NCBI GenBank assembly: GCA_045631525.1
Contig: JAZQUY010000002.1
Coordinates: forward strand, 124,001-188,000
DNA: 64,000 nucleotides
From: SIG440 sp045631525
GTDB taxonomy: Bacteria > Bacillota > Clostridia > Monoglobales > Monoglobaceae
Reading direction: 5' to 3'
The stretch's first letter is position 1. Each line of letters begins with the position of its first letter. Shown in pieces: positions 42,302-52,200 of the stretch. The position numbers were made by a program, and so were the translations under genes. The notes under the pieces are model-generated. The model was given only the letters and a program-made list of their open reading frames with translations. It had not been told where the DNA came from and did not search any database.

Positions 42302-43663
42302 ATGGAAAAGCTTTTTAAATTAAAAGAACATGGAACAAATGTCAAAACTGAGATTCTCGCGGGTATTACTACATTCCTTGCAATGTCTTATATCCTTGCG
42401 GTAAATCCTGGTTATCTTGGCAACATTCCAGGCGCAACACCTGCAGGTATTTTTATGGCTACAGCAATTTCTGCTGCTATTGCAACAATTTGTATGGCGT
42501 TCTTTGCAAACTATCCTGTGGCACTTGCTTCAGGTATGGGCCTAAATGCATTTTTTGCATTCACAGTTTGCGGTGCTATGGGCTATTCATATCAGGTTGC
42601 TCTCACAGCTATCTTGATTGAGGGTATTATATTTATGCTTCTCTCAATATTCAAGTTCCGTGAAGCTCTGGTTAACAAAATTCCTGCAAACCTCAAGTTT
42701 GGTATCACAGCAGGTATAGGTCTTTTCATCACAATTATTGCTCTTCTTAATGCAAAAATTGTTGTTGCTGACCCTGCTACAACCGTTGCAATGGGCAACC
42801 TTGCATCACCCGGTGTTGTTCTGGCACTTGTTGGTCTTTTGGCAATTGGTGTGCTTCAGCACTTCAAAGTTCCCGGTGGAATTCTTCTCGGTATCATCAT
42901 TACATGGGTGCTCGGTATCGTTGCTGAACTTATCGGTTGGTATGTTCCTGACCCTGCAAATGGTGTATATTCTGTAATCCCTAATCTTACTTGGGAATCA
43001 ATCAAAGCAAACTTTGCAGCTCCGGCTCTTTTCCAGTTTGACTTTGGATTTATTGCAAAGAATTGTGCAGGATTTATTCTTGTTGTGTTCACATTCCTTT
43101 ATACTGATATATTTGATACAGTTGGTACACTTATCGGTGTTGCTGAAAAAGGTGACCTTCTTGATAAAGACGGAAGACTTCCCAAAGCTGGCGGTGCTTT
43201 GATGGCTGATGCTGTTGGTACTGTTGTTGGTGCTTGTCTTGGTACATCAACTGTTACAAGCTATGTTGAATCAAGTGCCGGCGTTGCAGCAGGCGGAAAA
43301 ACAGGTCTTACTGCTGTTACAACAGCTGTTATGTTCCTTATTGCAATTATTTTTGCACCTATTTTCCTCGCAATCCCCGGCTTTGCTACAACACCTGCTA
43401 TGCTTTATGTTGGTCTTTTGATGCTTTCTTCAATCAAGAAAGTTGACTTTGATGGCGATGCAGCAGATGTAATCGGTGCATTCCTTGCAATTGTAATGAT
43501 GCCTCTTACATACTCAATAGCAAACGGCATTATGTTCGGTATGCTCGCTTGGGTTATCTTGAAACTTGTTACAGGCAAGGCAAAAGACATCAGCGGTGTA
43601 ATGTGGGTTTCAGTTGCTTTGTTTGCAATTTATATTGTGCTCAAGGTTATGGGTCTTGCATAA
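42302..43663 (+). CDS. NCS2-family purine permease (hypoxanthine/guanine or adenine type)
   Basis: A 453-residue, about 12-helix transporter. Diagnostic are ITTFLAMSYILAVNP near the N-terminus, SGMGLNAFFAF, and FTFLYTDIFDTVGTL. These place it in the AzgA/PbuG branch that imports purine bases. A phosphoribosyltransferase follows, making an uptake-and-salvage pair. GAGGAG site before ATG 42302. Confidence 0.94.
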   Translation: MEKLFKLKEHGTNVKTEILAGITTFLAMSYILAVNPGYLGNIPGATPAGIFMATAISAAIATICMAFFANYPVALASGMGLNAFFAFTVCGAMGYSYQVALTAILIEGIIFMLLSIFKFREALVNKIPANLKFGITAGIGLFITIIALLNAKIVVADPATTVAMGNLASPGVVLALVGLLAIGVLQHFKVPGGILLGIIITWVLGIVAELIGWYVPDPANGVYSVIPNLTWESIKANFAAPALFQFDFGFIAKNCAGFILVVFTFLYTDIFDTVGTLIGVAEKGDLLDKDGRLPKAGGALMADAVGTVVGACLGTSTVTSYVESSAGVAAGGKTGLTAVTTAVMFLIAIIFAPIFLAIPGFATTPAMLYVGLLMLSSIKKVDFDGDAADVIGAFLAIVMMPLTYSIANGIMFGMLAWVILKLVTGKAKDISGVMWVSVALFAIYIVLKVMGLA

Positions 43664-43684
43664 AATAAAAATGAAGGCAGATAT

Positions 43685-43715
43685 CCCTCGTCTTCAAAGA
43701 CGGGGGATTATTTTC
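43685..43715 (+). terminator. Hairpin between permease and phosphoribosyltransferase
   Basis: A 10-bp stem CCCTCGTCTT/AAGACGGGGG with one T-G pair, then ATTATTTTCTTT. It may be a weak terminator or attenuator that lowers downstream expression. Confidence 0.55.
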
Positions 43716-43739
43716 TTTGATGTAAAGGAGCTTGTTGAA

Positions 43740-44297
43740 ATGGACAGATTTTATGAAATGGAAATTGCCGGAGTGACTCGCGAACTCCCGCTTTGCAAGG
43801 TTTCGGATGATTTTTATATTGCAGCGTTTATTATGTTTGGTGATGTAGAAATTACGGTTAACAGTGCGCGTGAACTGCTCAAAAAGGCGCCTGAGTGCGA
43901 TGTAATGATTACGGCGGAATCAAAAGGTATCCCGCTTCTTTATGAAATGGCAAGGCAAGCAGGACACAACTATTACATTGTTGCACGCAAAGGCCCCAAG
44001 CTCTATATGAAAGATGTAATAACAACAGAGGTTGATTCTATTACCACTGCCCACAAACAGACTCTTTGTATTGGAGCGGAGGAAGCGGAGGCTATGAAAG
44101 ATAAACGTGTGTTGATTGTTGACGATGTAATCAGCACAGGGGAATCTTTGGCGGCCCTTGAAACTCTCATTGAACAGGTTGGCGGAAAAGTGGTAGGTCG
44201 CATGGCAGTCCTCGCTGAAGGCGATGCAATAGGCAGAGAAGATATTACTTATCTTGCTCCATTACCAGTGTTTCATGCTGACGGAACTGCTATTTAA
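43740..44297 (+). CDS. Purine phosphoribosyltransferase
   Basis: A 185-residue type I phosphoribosyltransferase. The PRPP loop VLIVDDVISTGES (about residues 120-132) and the N-terminal MITAESKGIPLLYEMAR segment are clear, and the overall layout is closest to adenine or xanthine phosphoribosyltransferases. It converts a base plus PRPP into a nucleotide. AAAGGAG lies upstream of ATG 43740. Frame-open sequence back to 43614 lies inside the permease and hairpin and is not used. Which base is used cannot be read. Confidence 0.88.
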   Translation: MDRFYEMEIAGVTRELPLCKVSDDFYIAAFIMFGDVEITVNSARELLKKAPECDVMITAESKGIPLLYEMARQAGHNYYIVARKGPKLYMKDVITTEVDSITTAHKQTLCIGAEEAEAMKDKRVLIVDDVISTGESLAALETLIEQVGGKVVGRMAVLAEGDAIGREDITYLAPLPVFHADGTAI

Positions 44298-44346
44298 CAA
44301 GAAGCTTTTGGCGGGTAACTTTTGTTGAAAAATTTCCATCGGTGTA

Positions 44347-44375
44347 TTGACAAGTGGCACTTTATATGCTATATT
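44347..44375 (+). promoter_or_regulatory. Promoter of the ROK regulator gene
   Basis: TTGACA, 17-bp spacer ending in TGC, TATATT (extended -10). Confidence 0.87.
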
Positions 44376-44379
44376 ATGA

Positions 44380-44400
44380 TTAGTACAGCCGATGGACTAA
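44380..44400 (+). promoter_or_regulatory. Possible ROK operator at its own promoter
   Basis: Inverted repeat TTAGTACA-N5-TGGACTAA, 8-base arms with one mismatch, at about +1 to +20. A related half-site pair AAGTCCA-C-TGGACAAA lies at 45609-45624 ahead of the aminotransferase gene. Confidence 0.45.
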
Positions 44401-44415
44401 TTGTGTGAGGTTGGT

Positions 44416-45537
44416 ATGTTGGAAGTTGTAAAATCATCACAGCAGTTGATAAAAGAATCAAATATGCGTTTGGTTTTTCGCTTGATTCATAAAAATGGTT
44501 GTATTTCCCGTGCGGATATCAAAAAAATCACTGGACTGAGTGCCACTACGGTTTCATCTTTGGTTGAGGAGCTGATGGCGGATGGTTTGGTTGAGGAATG
44601 TGGAATCAAGGATTCAAATACCAGTGGACGCAAGGCTGTGCTCTTGCAGGTTTGTGCCGACGGCGGATATTTTGTGGGACTTGATATAAGAAAAAACCGC
44701 ATTGTTGCTGATGTTTTTGCACTTGATTTCACTTCGGTCTTTCATACAGAAGTACCGATTGTAAAAGGCCAGAAGATTGCCATGGGGATTTTGCATGCAA
44801 TCGGTATGGCGTCCCGAAACAGAAGAATTTTGGGTGTTACTATGGGTGTTCCCGGTGTTATCGATACAAAAAACAACCGAATTTTGTCCTCCACAGTTTT
44901 GGATGCAGAGGATGCACATGATGTTTATCAGACAGTTTTTGAGGCGATGCCTGATGTCAGGGTCATTCTCAAAAACAACTCCGGACTTGTGGCGTATGCT
45001 GAGAAAGAATTTGGTGCTGATGAGCAGGTGAAAAATCTCGTTTCTATTGATATTGATGATGGTGTTGGTGCGGGTATTCTTATTGATGGAAATATCTATG
45101 ACGGCAGCGGTATGGCAGGTGAATTTGGGCATATAACTATTGATTTCAATGGAAAACGCTGTCAGTGTGGAAATTATGGTTGTCTTGAACTTGTTGCCAG
45201 CATACCGGCAATTTTAAGGAAAACAGATTGTTTTTCAATAGATGAACTCTTGAAGAAACTTGAAGCTGATGATAAAAAAGCGAAGGAGGCAGTTCTTGAT
45301 ACTGCCAGGGCCCTTGCGTTTGGAGTTAACAATATTGTGAATTTGATTGACCCGGAATTTATTGTCATTGGCGGACCGATTCGAACACTGGGCGAGTTTC
45401 TCATGGAACCGCTTAAAAGGTGTTTTGATGAGATTTCATTGATAAAGGATAAATACATAAGGTATTCGATGCTTGAGGGAAATCCTGTTACACTGGGAGG
45501 AGCAAAAGTTGTTTTTGACTCGATTTTTGGTGCATAA
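44416..45537 (+). CDS. ROK-family transcriptional regulator
   Basis: A 373-residue protein. An N-terminal winged helix-turn-helix (GCISRADIKKITGLSATTVSSLVEEL, about residues 27-55) is followed by a ROK sugar-kinase-like domain with the zinc motif GKRCQCGNYGCLE and FGHITIDF. Such repressors respond to sugars or amino sugars. The ATP-binding and catalytic parts look degenerate as expected for a regulator. It likely controls itself and the aminotransferase/oxidoreductase genes downstream; this rests on shared half-sites. A weak GAGG site precedes ATG 44416. Confidence 0.93.
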   Translation: MLEVVKSSQQLIKESNMRLVFRLIHKNGCISRADIKKITGLSATTVSSLVEELMADGLVEECGIKDSNTSGRKAVLLQVCADGGYFVGLDIRKNRIVADVFALDFTSVFHTEVPIVKGQKIAMGILHAIGMASRNRRILGVTMGVPGVIDTKNNRILSSTVLDAEDAHDVYQTVFEAMPDVRVILKNNSGLVAYAEKEFGADEQVKNLVSIDIDDGVGAGILIDGNIYDGSGMAGEFGHITIDFNGKRCQCGNYGCLELVASIPAILRKTDCFSIDELLKKLEADDKKAKEAVLDTARALAFGVNNIVNLIDPEFIVIGGPIRTLGEFLMEPLKRCFDEISLIKDKYIRYSMLEGNPVTLGGAKVVFDSIFGA

Positions 45538-45545
45538 AAATCGTA

Positions 45546-45624
45546 TTGTTTCAAAATAATTAAAAAAATAATATTTATCTTTAAGGATAAATTTTTTAAA
45601 CAATTTATAAGTCCACTGGACAAA
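45546..45624 (+). promoter_or_regulatory. Control region of the aminotransferase gene
   Basis: Candidate promoter TTGTTT, 17-bp spacer, TAATAT (45546-45574); a weak hairpin TTTATC/GATAAA followed by T's (45574-45597); then the palindrome GTCCA-C-TGGAC (45611-45621). The palindrome resembles half-sites at the ROK promoter. Confidence 0.45.
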
Positions 45625-45644
45625 TTTAAAGGAGGAAATTTATT

Positions 45645-46919
45645 ATGAGCAAAGAAAAAGAAGTAGTAATGAACGGTGCCGGCGTTGAAGACCTCGGTTT
45701 CCCGATGTGGCCCCAGTTCGCTCCTGAAACAGCAGAAGATATCCTTGAACCCGTTAGAAACGGCAAGGTAAACTACTGGACAGGAAAAAAAGGCATGGAA
45801 TTTGAAGAAGCATGGGCTAAATGGATGGGTGCAAAGATGGCGATTTCTTGCACGAACGGAACAGCTGCTCTTCACATCGCTCTTGCAAGCCTTAACATAG
45901 GCCCCGGGGATGAAGTTATTGTTCCTTCATACTCATTTATCGCATCTTCATTCTCAGTAGTACAGGCTGGTGCTATCCCTGTATTTGCTGATGTTACAGA
46001 TGATCACACAATCGATCCTGCTTGCATTGAAGCACTTATCACACCAAGAACAAAGGCTATTATAGTTGTTCATCTTTATGGTGTTGTTGCTGATATGGGT
46101 CCAATTCTTGAAATTGCTAAAAAGCACAACCTCAAGATTGTTGAAGACTGTGCACAGTGCTTTGGTGGTGAATATAACGGTATAAAAGCAGGTCTTATCG
46201 GTGATGTAGGTTGTTTCTCATTCTGCCAGAGCAAGCACTTTACAACAGGTGGCGAAGGCGGTATGGTTGTTACAAACGACGAAGATACAGGTTGGGAATG
46301 CCGTTCATTCCGTGACCACGGTTATGATGTAAAGACGAGAATGAATATGCTTGCTCTTGAAGAAAAACTTCCTTACATACACAGAAGAGTTGGTTTCAAC
46401 TACAGAATGACAGAAATCCAGTCAATCTTCGGTATCAACGAACTTAAGAGACTTGACAACTGGAACCTTGCACGTCGTTTCAAATACGCAAAGATGTATG
46501 ATGAAGCATTTGCAGGACTCAAGGGAATCAAAAAGCTTCCTGTAAACACAGCAGAAAGAAAGAACGCTTATTGGTGGTACCCAATGCTTGTTGATCTTGA
46601 TGTTCTTGATTGTGATGCTCCTACTATTGTTAAAGAGCTTGGTGCGTCCGGCATTCCTTGCTATGGTATTCAGTGGCCCGAAGCTTATGAAGAAAAAGCT
46701 TACAGAGAACATGGTGGATTTGGCGCAGCGAAGTTCCCGTTTGAATCAAAGGAATATGCAGATGAAGCTTCTGTTCAGTATGACAAGGTATTCTGCAAGA
46801 ATGCAAACGCACTTCGCAAGCAGACGGTTTGTCTTTTCCTCCATCCGTCATGGGAAGAAGTACATATCGAAAGATGTATTGATGGCTTCAAGAAGGTTTT
46901 GGCAGCTCACACAAAATAA
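45645..46919 (+). CDS. DegT/DnrJ/EryC1/StrS-family aminotransferase
   Basis: A 424-residue PLP enzyme. The Schiff-base lysine lies in CFSFCQSKHFTTGGEGG; SCTNGTAALHIALASL and VIVPSYSFIAS shape the cofactor pocket, and EDCAQCFGG carries the Asp that contacts the pyridine nitrogen. Enzymes of this family aminate keto-sugars or keto-inositols. A Gfo/Idh/MocA oxidoreductase directly follows, which could make the keto substrate or use the product. AAAGGAGG site before ATG 45645. Confidence 0.94.
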   Translation: MSKEKEVVMNGAGVEDLGFPMWPQFAPETAEDILEPVRNGKVNYWTGKKGMEFEEAWAKWMGAKMAISCTNGTAALHIALASLNIGPGDEVIVPSYSFIASSFSVVQAGAIPVFADVTDDHTIDPACIEALITPRTKAIIVVHLYGVVADMGPILEIAKKHNLKIVEDCAQCFGGEYNGIKAGLIGDVGCFSFCQSKHFTTGGEGGMVVTNDEDTGWECRSFRDHGYDVKTRMNMLALEEKLPYIHRRVGFNYRMTEIQSIFGINELKRLDNWNLARRFKYAKMYDEAFAGLKGIKKLPVNTAERKNAYWWYPMLVDLDVLDCDAPTIVKELGASGIPCYGIQWPEAYEEKAYREHGGFGAAKFPFESKEYADEASVQYDKVFCKNANALRKQTVCLFLHPSWEEVHIERCIDGFKKVLAAHTK

Positions 46920-46949
46920 ACAAAATCAGTTAGCTTAAGGAGCGTTATT

Positions 46950-47996
46950 ATGAATAAAGTAAAATGGGGCGTAATCGGTTGTGGCGGTATCGCTGACCGT
47001 AGAACCCTTCCCGGTATGATGCTTGCTGATAATGTTGAGCTGATTGCTGTTATGGATACAAACAAAGAAGCAGCAGAAAGATGCAAAGAAAAATACAATG
47101 CAAAGTATGCTTTTGATAACTATGAAGAACTCCTTGCTCTTGACGAAATTCAGGCAGTTTATATTGCTTCACCTGTTTTCTGTCACAAGGAGCAGGCGTT
47201 CGCTGCAGCAAAGGCAAAGAAGCATATCCTCATTGAAAAGCCTATGGCTTTGACAAGTGAAGAATCTGTTGAAATTGCAAAGGTTTGCGAAAAAGAAGGC
47301 GTGAAGCTTGGTGTTGGTCTTATGATGCGTTTTGCGGCGTATCATCAGGAAATGAAAAAACTTATTTCAGAAGGAAAGCTTGGCGACATTGTTTCAATGC
47401 GTGCTCAGCTTACTTGCTGGTATCCTGATATTCCAAACAACTGGCGTCAGAACAAAGACCTTTCAGGCGGCGGTGCACTTATGGATATGGGTATCCACTG
47501 CATTGACCTTCTTCAGTACATAACAGGTCTCAAGGCCGTTGAGGTTACCGGTTTTGCCGGAACACAGACATTCAGCTACAATGCTGATGACTCCTCAGCA
47601 ATCGTTATGAAGATGGACAATGGTGCATTTGCTATGGTTGATGCAAACTTCAACATTCCTGACGCAGCTGCAAAGTGCAAGCTTGAAATTTATGGTACAA
47701 AGGGCAGCATTATGGCAGAAGGAACTATCAGTCAGGTTGAGGGCGGAGATGTTTCTGTTCTTATCTCTGATGATTCTTTGGGCTATGACGCAGCACAGAA
47801 CCGCGATGAACTTGTTCCGGTAAAATTGGATGTTGAGCTTGGAAATATGTACACAAAAGAGGTAGAATCTTTTGGCAATGCAGTGCTTAACGGCACAGTA
47901 CCTGTGATCACTGGTGAGGACGGTATAAACGTTCAGAGAATCGTTGAAAGTGCATATAAAGCAAGCGAAACAAAAATAATTTCAGAATTAAAGTAA
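46950..47996 (+). CDS. Gfo/Idh/MocA-family oxidoreductase
   Basis: A 348-residue protein. The N-terminal Rossmann motif is GVIGCGGIADRRTLPG; EKPMALT carries the family Glu-Lys-Pro cofactor/catalytic signature, and GGGALMDMGIHCIDLL the conserved Asp/His pair of the C-terminal domain. It oxidises or reduces a sugar or inositol hydroxyl with NAD(P). It lies 30 bases after the aminotransferase, so the two are very likely co-transcribed. Confidence 0.94.
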   Translation: MNKVKWGVIGCGGIADRRTLPGMMLADNVELIAVMDTNKEAAERCKEKYNAKYAFDNYEELLALDEIQAVYIASPVFCHKEQAFAAAKAKKHILIEKPMALTSEESVEIAKVCEKEGVKLGVGLMMRFAAYHQEMKKLISEGKLGDIVSMRAQLTCWYPDIPNNWRQNKDLSGGGALMDMGIHCIDLLQYITGLKAVEVTGFAGTQTFSYNADDSSAIVMKMDNGAFAMVDANFNIPDAAAKCKLEIYGTKGSIMAEGTISQVEGGDVSVLISDDSLGYDAAQNRDELVPVKLDVELGNMYTKEVESFGNAVLNGTVPVITGEDGINVQRIVESAYKASETKIISELK

Positions 47997-48011
47997 TTGA
48001 TTTAATCCCCC

Positions 48012-48061
48012 AAAAGCCCCCCCCCCCCCGACCAAATTTTGGTCGGGGGGGGTTGGCTTTT
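48012..48061. terminator. Bidirectional terminator with a 13-base poly-C tract
   Basis: Outer arms AAAAGCC/GGCTTTT enclose a stem built from C-run plus GACCAAA and TTTGGTC plus eight G's. It lies between the converging oxidoreductase and LacI genes. The C tract (48017-48029) is longer than its G partner. Confidence 0.8.
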
Positions 48062-48106
48062 AACAAAAACAAAAGACCAACAATTATTGGCCTTTTATAT
48101 AGTTTA

Positions 48107-49093
48107 TTACTTAGTGGTTTCTCTCAGGATAAGTTTTGTTTTAAAAACCTTATTTATAGGTGTGAGATCATCTGTTTCAATCATTTTCATAAGAGCTTCG
48201 ATGGCAAATGAAGCCATCTTTCTTTTTGAAGATGTAACAGAAGAAAGCATGGGGGAGAAATAGAAGTTTGATGCAATATTATCAAATCCGATAACAGAGA
48301 TATCCTGGGGAATGTTTTTCCCAGTTTCCTTGAGACAATGGCATACCTGCATTGCAATAAGGTCACTGAAACAAATAACAGCGTCACAATCGCTGTGCTT
48401 TGAGAGTAAAGCTTCGATGGTTTGTTCGGTTGTAATGCTGATTTCTTCTGTGCAGAGATTTTTCAGTGGAATATCAGCTTCTTTGAATGCGTTTTTAATA
48501 CCTGAAAGACGTTCGCTTGCGCTGGAAATATAGGAAGGACCATTCAAAAACAGGAGTTTCTTTCTGCCCTCATCAAAAAGATGCATTGCAGCCAGTTTTC
48601 CGCCGTTTTCGTCATCACAAACAACATAGCTTGATGCTTCGTCGAAACGACGGCCAATGAGAACATAAGGCATTTTTTTTGATTTTATAAAATCGATGTT
48701 TTCCTTATTTTCCTGAACGGGACATAGAACAATTCCGTCTGCACCTCTGCTGATAGCAGAAATAATAGCATTTTTTTCAATCGACTGATTTTCGTCAGTG
48801 TTAATAATGAAAGATGTGTAACCATAATTTTTCAAGGTAATTTCCATCTCCCTTATCATGATTGAAAAGTAAGGATTTGAAATATCTCCGCAAATGATAG
48901 CGATGCTTTTGGTCTTGCCGGAACGAAGAGAACTGGCAGAACTGTTGGCAATGTAACCGATTTCGTTTGCAGTTTTGATAATATATTCTTTTGTTTTTTG
49001 TGAAATGTCCGGCTTATTGTGAAGAGCATGAGAAACAGTGTTTATAGAAAAGCCTGTTTTTGCTGCTATATCTGCCAGTGTGATATTTTTCAT
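48107..49093 (-). CDS. LacI-family transcriptional regulator
   Basis: A 328-residue repressor. The helix-turn-helix and hinge are plain at the N-terminus (ITLADIAAKTGFSINTVSHALHNKP, then SASSLRSGKTKSIAII), followed by a periplasmic-binding-protein-like ligand domain ending before LRETTK. The effector is probably a sugar but unknown; the convergent neighbour is the Gfo/Idh operon. GGAGGG precedes ATG 49093. Open sequence further upstream (to 49534) lies antisense to nifJ and is not part of the gene. Confidence 0.95.
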   Translation of the reverse strand: MKNITLADIAAKTGFSINTVSHALHNKPDISQKTKEYIIKTANEIGYIANSSASSLRSGKTKSIAIICGDISNPYFSIMIREMEITLKNYGYTSFIINTDENQSIEKNAIISAISRGADGIVLCPVQENKENIDFIKSKKMPYVLIGRRFDEASSYVVCDDENGGKLAAMHLFDEGRKKLLFLNGPSYISSASERLSGIKNAFKEADIPLKNLCTEEISITTEQTIEALLSKHSDCDAVICFSDLIAMQVCHCLKETGKNIPQDISVIGFDNIASNFYFSPMLSSVTSSKRKMASFAIEALMKMIETDDLTPINKVFKTKLILRETTK

Positions 49094-49127
49094 TACGGAC
49101 TGCCCTCCATAGTAAATACTGCATATA

Positions 49128-49156
49128 ATTATAGCATTTTTTGCATTTGTTGTCAA
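49128..49156 (-). promoter_or_regulatory. Promoter of the LacI-family gene
   Basis: On the minus strand: TTGACA, 17-bp spacer ending in TGC, TATAAT. TTTGCA and TGCAAA arms (about 49140-49166) flank the -35 and may form an operator. Confidence 0.87.
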
Positions 49157-49159
49157 TGA

Positions 49160-49199
49160 TTGCAAAAAACACCGTTGGAATTTTCCAACGGTGTTTTTG
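49160..49199 (-). terminator. Terminator of nifJ
   Basis: A perfect stem of about 15 bp (AACACCGTTGGAA with TTCCAACGGTGTT at its core), followed on the minus strand by a T-run. It abuts the LacI promoter. Confidence 0.92.
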
Positions 49200-49214
49200 A
49201 AAATTTTTAAGAAA

Positions 49215-52200
49215 TTAGCATTCTTCAGCAGCTTTCTTTTTGTAGATTTCGTATCTTTCAATAAGGTCTTTTTCAGCCTTGTCGAAGAGCTGTGCTGCAA
49301 CTTCGGGGAATGCTTTCTTGAGCATGAGATAACGGTTCTCGCCCTCGAGGAATTCCTTAACTGTGCCTGTTGGCTCTTTTGAGTCAAGGATGAATGGGTT
49401 TTTGCCTTCTTCTTTGAGGAGAGGATTGTATCTCCAGAGGTGCCAGTAACCTGTCTGAACAGCTTTCTTTTCCTCTGCGATTGTGTTAGCCATGCCAACC
49501 TTGATACCGTGGTTGATACAAGGAGCATAAGCAATGATAAGTGATGGACCCGGATAAGCTTCTGCTTCCTTGATTGCTTTGAGAGCCTGATTCATATCAG
49601 CACCAAGAGCGATTTGCGCAACGTAAACATATCCATAAGTTGTACCAATCATACCGAGGTCTTTCTTCTTGGTCTTCATACCAGAAGCTGCGAATTTAGC
49701 AACAGCAGCAGTAGGTGTAGCTTTAGATGCCTGACCACCTGTATTTGAGTAAACTTCGGTATCAACAACGAAGATGTTGATGTCTTCGCCTGATGCGATA
49801 ACGTGGTCAAGACCGCCGTAACCGATATCGTAAGCCCAACCGTCGCCACCGAATACCCACTGTGAACGCTTTACGAGGAAGTCGGTGCGGTCAGCGATTT
49901 CTTTGATTGCAGGATTTGTCATATCAGCATCCTTGATGAGAGCTGCGATTTCTTTTGCAGCTGCCTTTGATGCGTCAGCGTTATCCTTGCCTTCAATCCA
50001 AGCCTTGAATGCAGCTGCGAGTTCAGGCTTAACTTTATCCATAACTGAATTCATTCTTGAAACCAAAGTGTTTCTGATTTTCTTGTTAGCGAGAACCATA
50101 CCAAGACCAAATTCAGCGTTGTCTTCAAAGAGTGAGTTAGCCCAAGCCGGACCCTTGCCTTCAGCGTTCTTGCAGTAAGGCATTGAAGGAGCAGAGCCAC
50201 CCCAGATTGATGTACAACCTGTAGCGTTTGCAACCATCATTCTGTCACCGAAGAGCTGAGTGATAAGCTTGATATAAGGTGTTTCACCACAACCAGCACA
50301 AGCGCCTGAGAATTCAAGCATAGGAGTTGCGAACTGTGAGTTCTTTGTGCTCTTTGTGATATCGATTTCATCCTGTTTTGAAGAAACAGTCATAGCGAAT
50401 TCCCAGTTAGGAGCTTCACATTCAACTTCTGCGATAGGCTTCATTGTAAGAGCCTTTTCCTTTGCAGGACAAACCTGAGCACAAACGCCACAGCCAAGAC
50501 AGTCAAGAGGTGATACCTGAATTCTGTATTCCATACCCTGGAAGCCTGTAGCAGCCTTTGTTTCAAAGCCTGCGGGTTTCTTTGCAGCTTCGTCAGCGTT
50601 AAGGAGAACAGGACGGATAGCAGCGTGAGGACAAACAAGTGAACACTGGTTACACTGGATACACTTATTGATATCCCAAGCGGGAACGTTTACAGCAACA
50701 CCGCGTTTTTCGTATCTTGAAGTACCTGTTTCAAAAGTACCGTCTTCGATACCTGCGAATGTGCTAACAGGGAGCTTGTTACCAGCCTGAGCGTTTACGG
50801 GCTGAACGATGTTCTTGATGAAGTCAGGAACGTTGTTTTCCTTAACATCCTTATCAACAGCATCTTTCCAAGAAGCCGGAACATCAATCTTAACAAGAGC
50901 TTCAATAGCGCCGTCAACTGCGTCGCAGTTCATCTTAACGATTTCGTCACCCTTCTTGCCGTAGGTCTTCTTGATAGCAGCCTTAATGAGTTCAACAGCT
51001 TTGTCAAAGTCGATTACGTTAGCGAGCTTAAAGAAAGCACTCTGTGTAACCATGTTGATTCTGTTTGGACCAAGACCAACCTTAACAGCAACGTCTACTG
51101 CGTTGATTGTGTAGAATTCGATTTCATTTTCTGCAAGGTATTTTTTAACGTTTGCAGGAAGATGTTCTTCGAGTTCATCAGGTGTCCATACGCAGTTGAG
51201 GAGGAATGTACCGCCTTTTTTGAGGCCTTCAAGAACGTCATACTGAGTGAGGTATGCAGGCTTGTGACATGCAATATAGTCAGCTTCGTCCAGGAGATAT
51301 GTTGACTTGATGGGCTTTTTACCGAATCTCAAGTGAGACATTGTAACGCCACCTGACTTCTTTGAGTCATAGTCAAAATATGCCTGAGCGTAAAGGTCTG
51401 TATTGTCACCGATAATCTTGATAGCGTCTTTGTTAGCGCCAACAGTACCGTCAGAGCCAAAGCCCCAGAACTTACAACGTGTAGTGCCCTCAGGAGCTGC
51501 ATTGATTTTTTCAGGAAGCTCAAGTGAGAGGTTTGTAACGTCGTCCACAATACCGATTGTGAAGTTGTTTTTGGGTTCGTCTGAATCAAGATTGTTGTAA
51601 ACTGCCATAATCTGTGTAGGTGTTGTGTCTTTTGAACCAAGACCGTAACGACCACCAACGATTTTGGGAGCATTTTCCTTGCCGTAGTAAAGGTTGCAAA
51701 CGTCAAGATAAAGGGGTTCGCCAAGTGAACCAGGTTCCTTTGTTCTGTCAAGAACAGCAATCTTTTCAACGGTTGAAGGAATTACATCGAAGAAGTACTT
51801 AGCAGAGAAAGGTCTGTAAAGGTGAACCTTAACAACACCAACTTTTCCGCCGCGTGCATTGATGTAATCAACTGTTTCTTCAATAGCTTCGCAAGCAGAG
51901 CCCATAGCAACGATAACTTTTGTTGCATCAGGTGCACCATAATAGTTGAAAGGCTTGTACTCTCTGCCTGTAATCTTTGTGATTTCTTTCATATAGTCTG
52001 CAACAATATCAGGAATTGCTTCGTAATATTTGTTTGCAGCTTCTCTGCCCTGGAAGTAAATATCAGCGTTTTGTGCTGTGCCGCGAAGAACGGGATGTTC
52101 AGGGTTAAGAGCGTTGTCCTTGAATGCTTTGAGAGCATCCCAGTCAAGAAGTCCCTTGAGGTCTTCATAATCCATAACTTCAACCTTCTGAATTTCGTGT

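Noticed and set aside
45174..45875. A 233-codon frame on the minus strand
   Set aside because: It spans the 3' end of the ROK gene, the intergenic control region and the 5' end of the aminotransferase; no start signal or motif.
49094..49534. Open upstream extension of the LacI-family frame
   Set aside because: It would cross the LacI promoter and the nifJ terminator and lie within nifJ in another frame; the helix-turn-helix begins right after ATG 49093.
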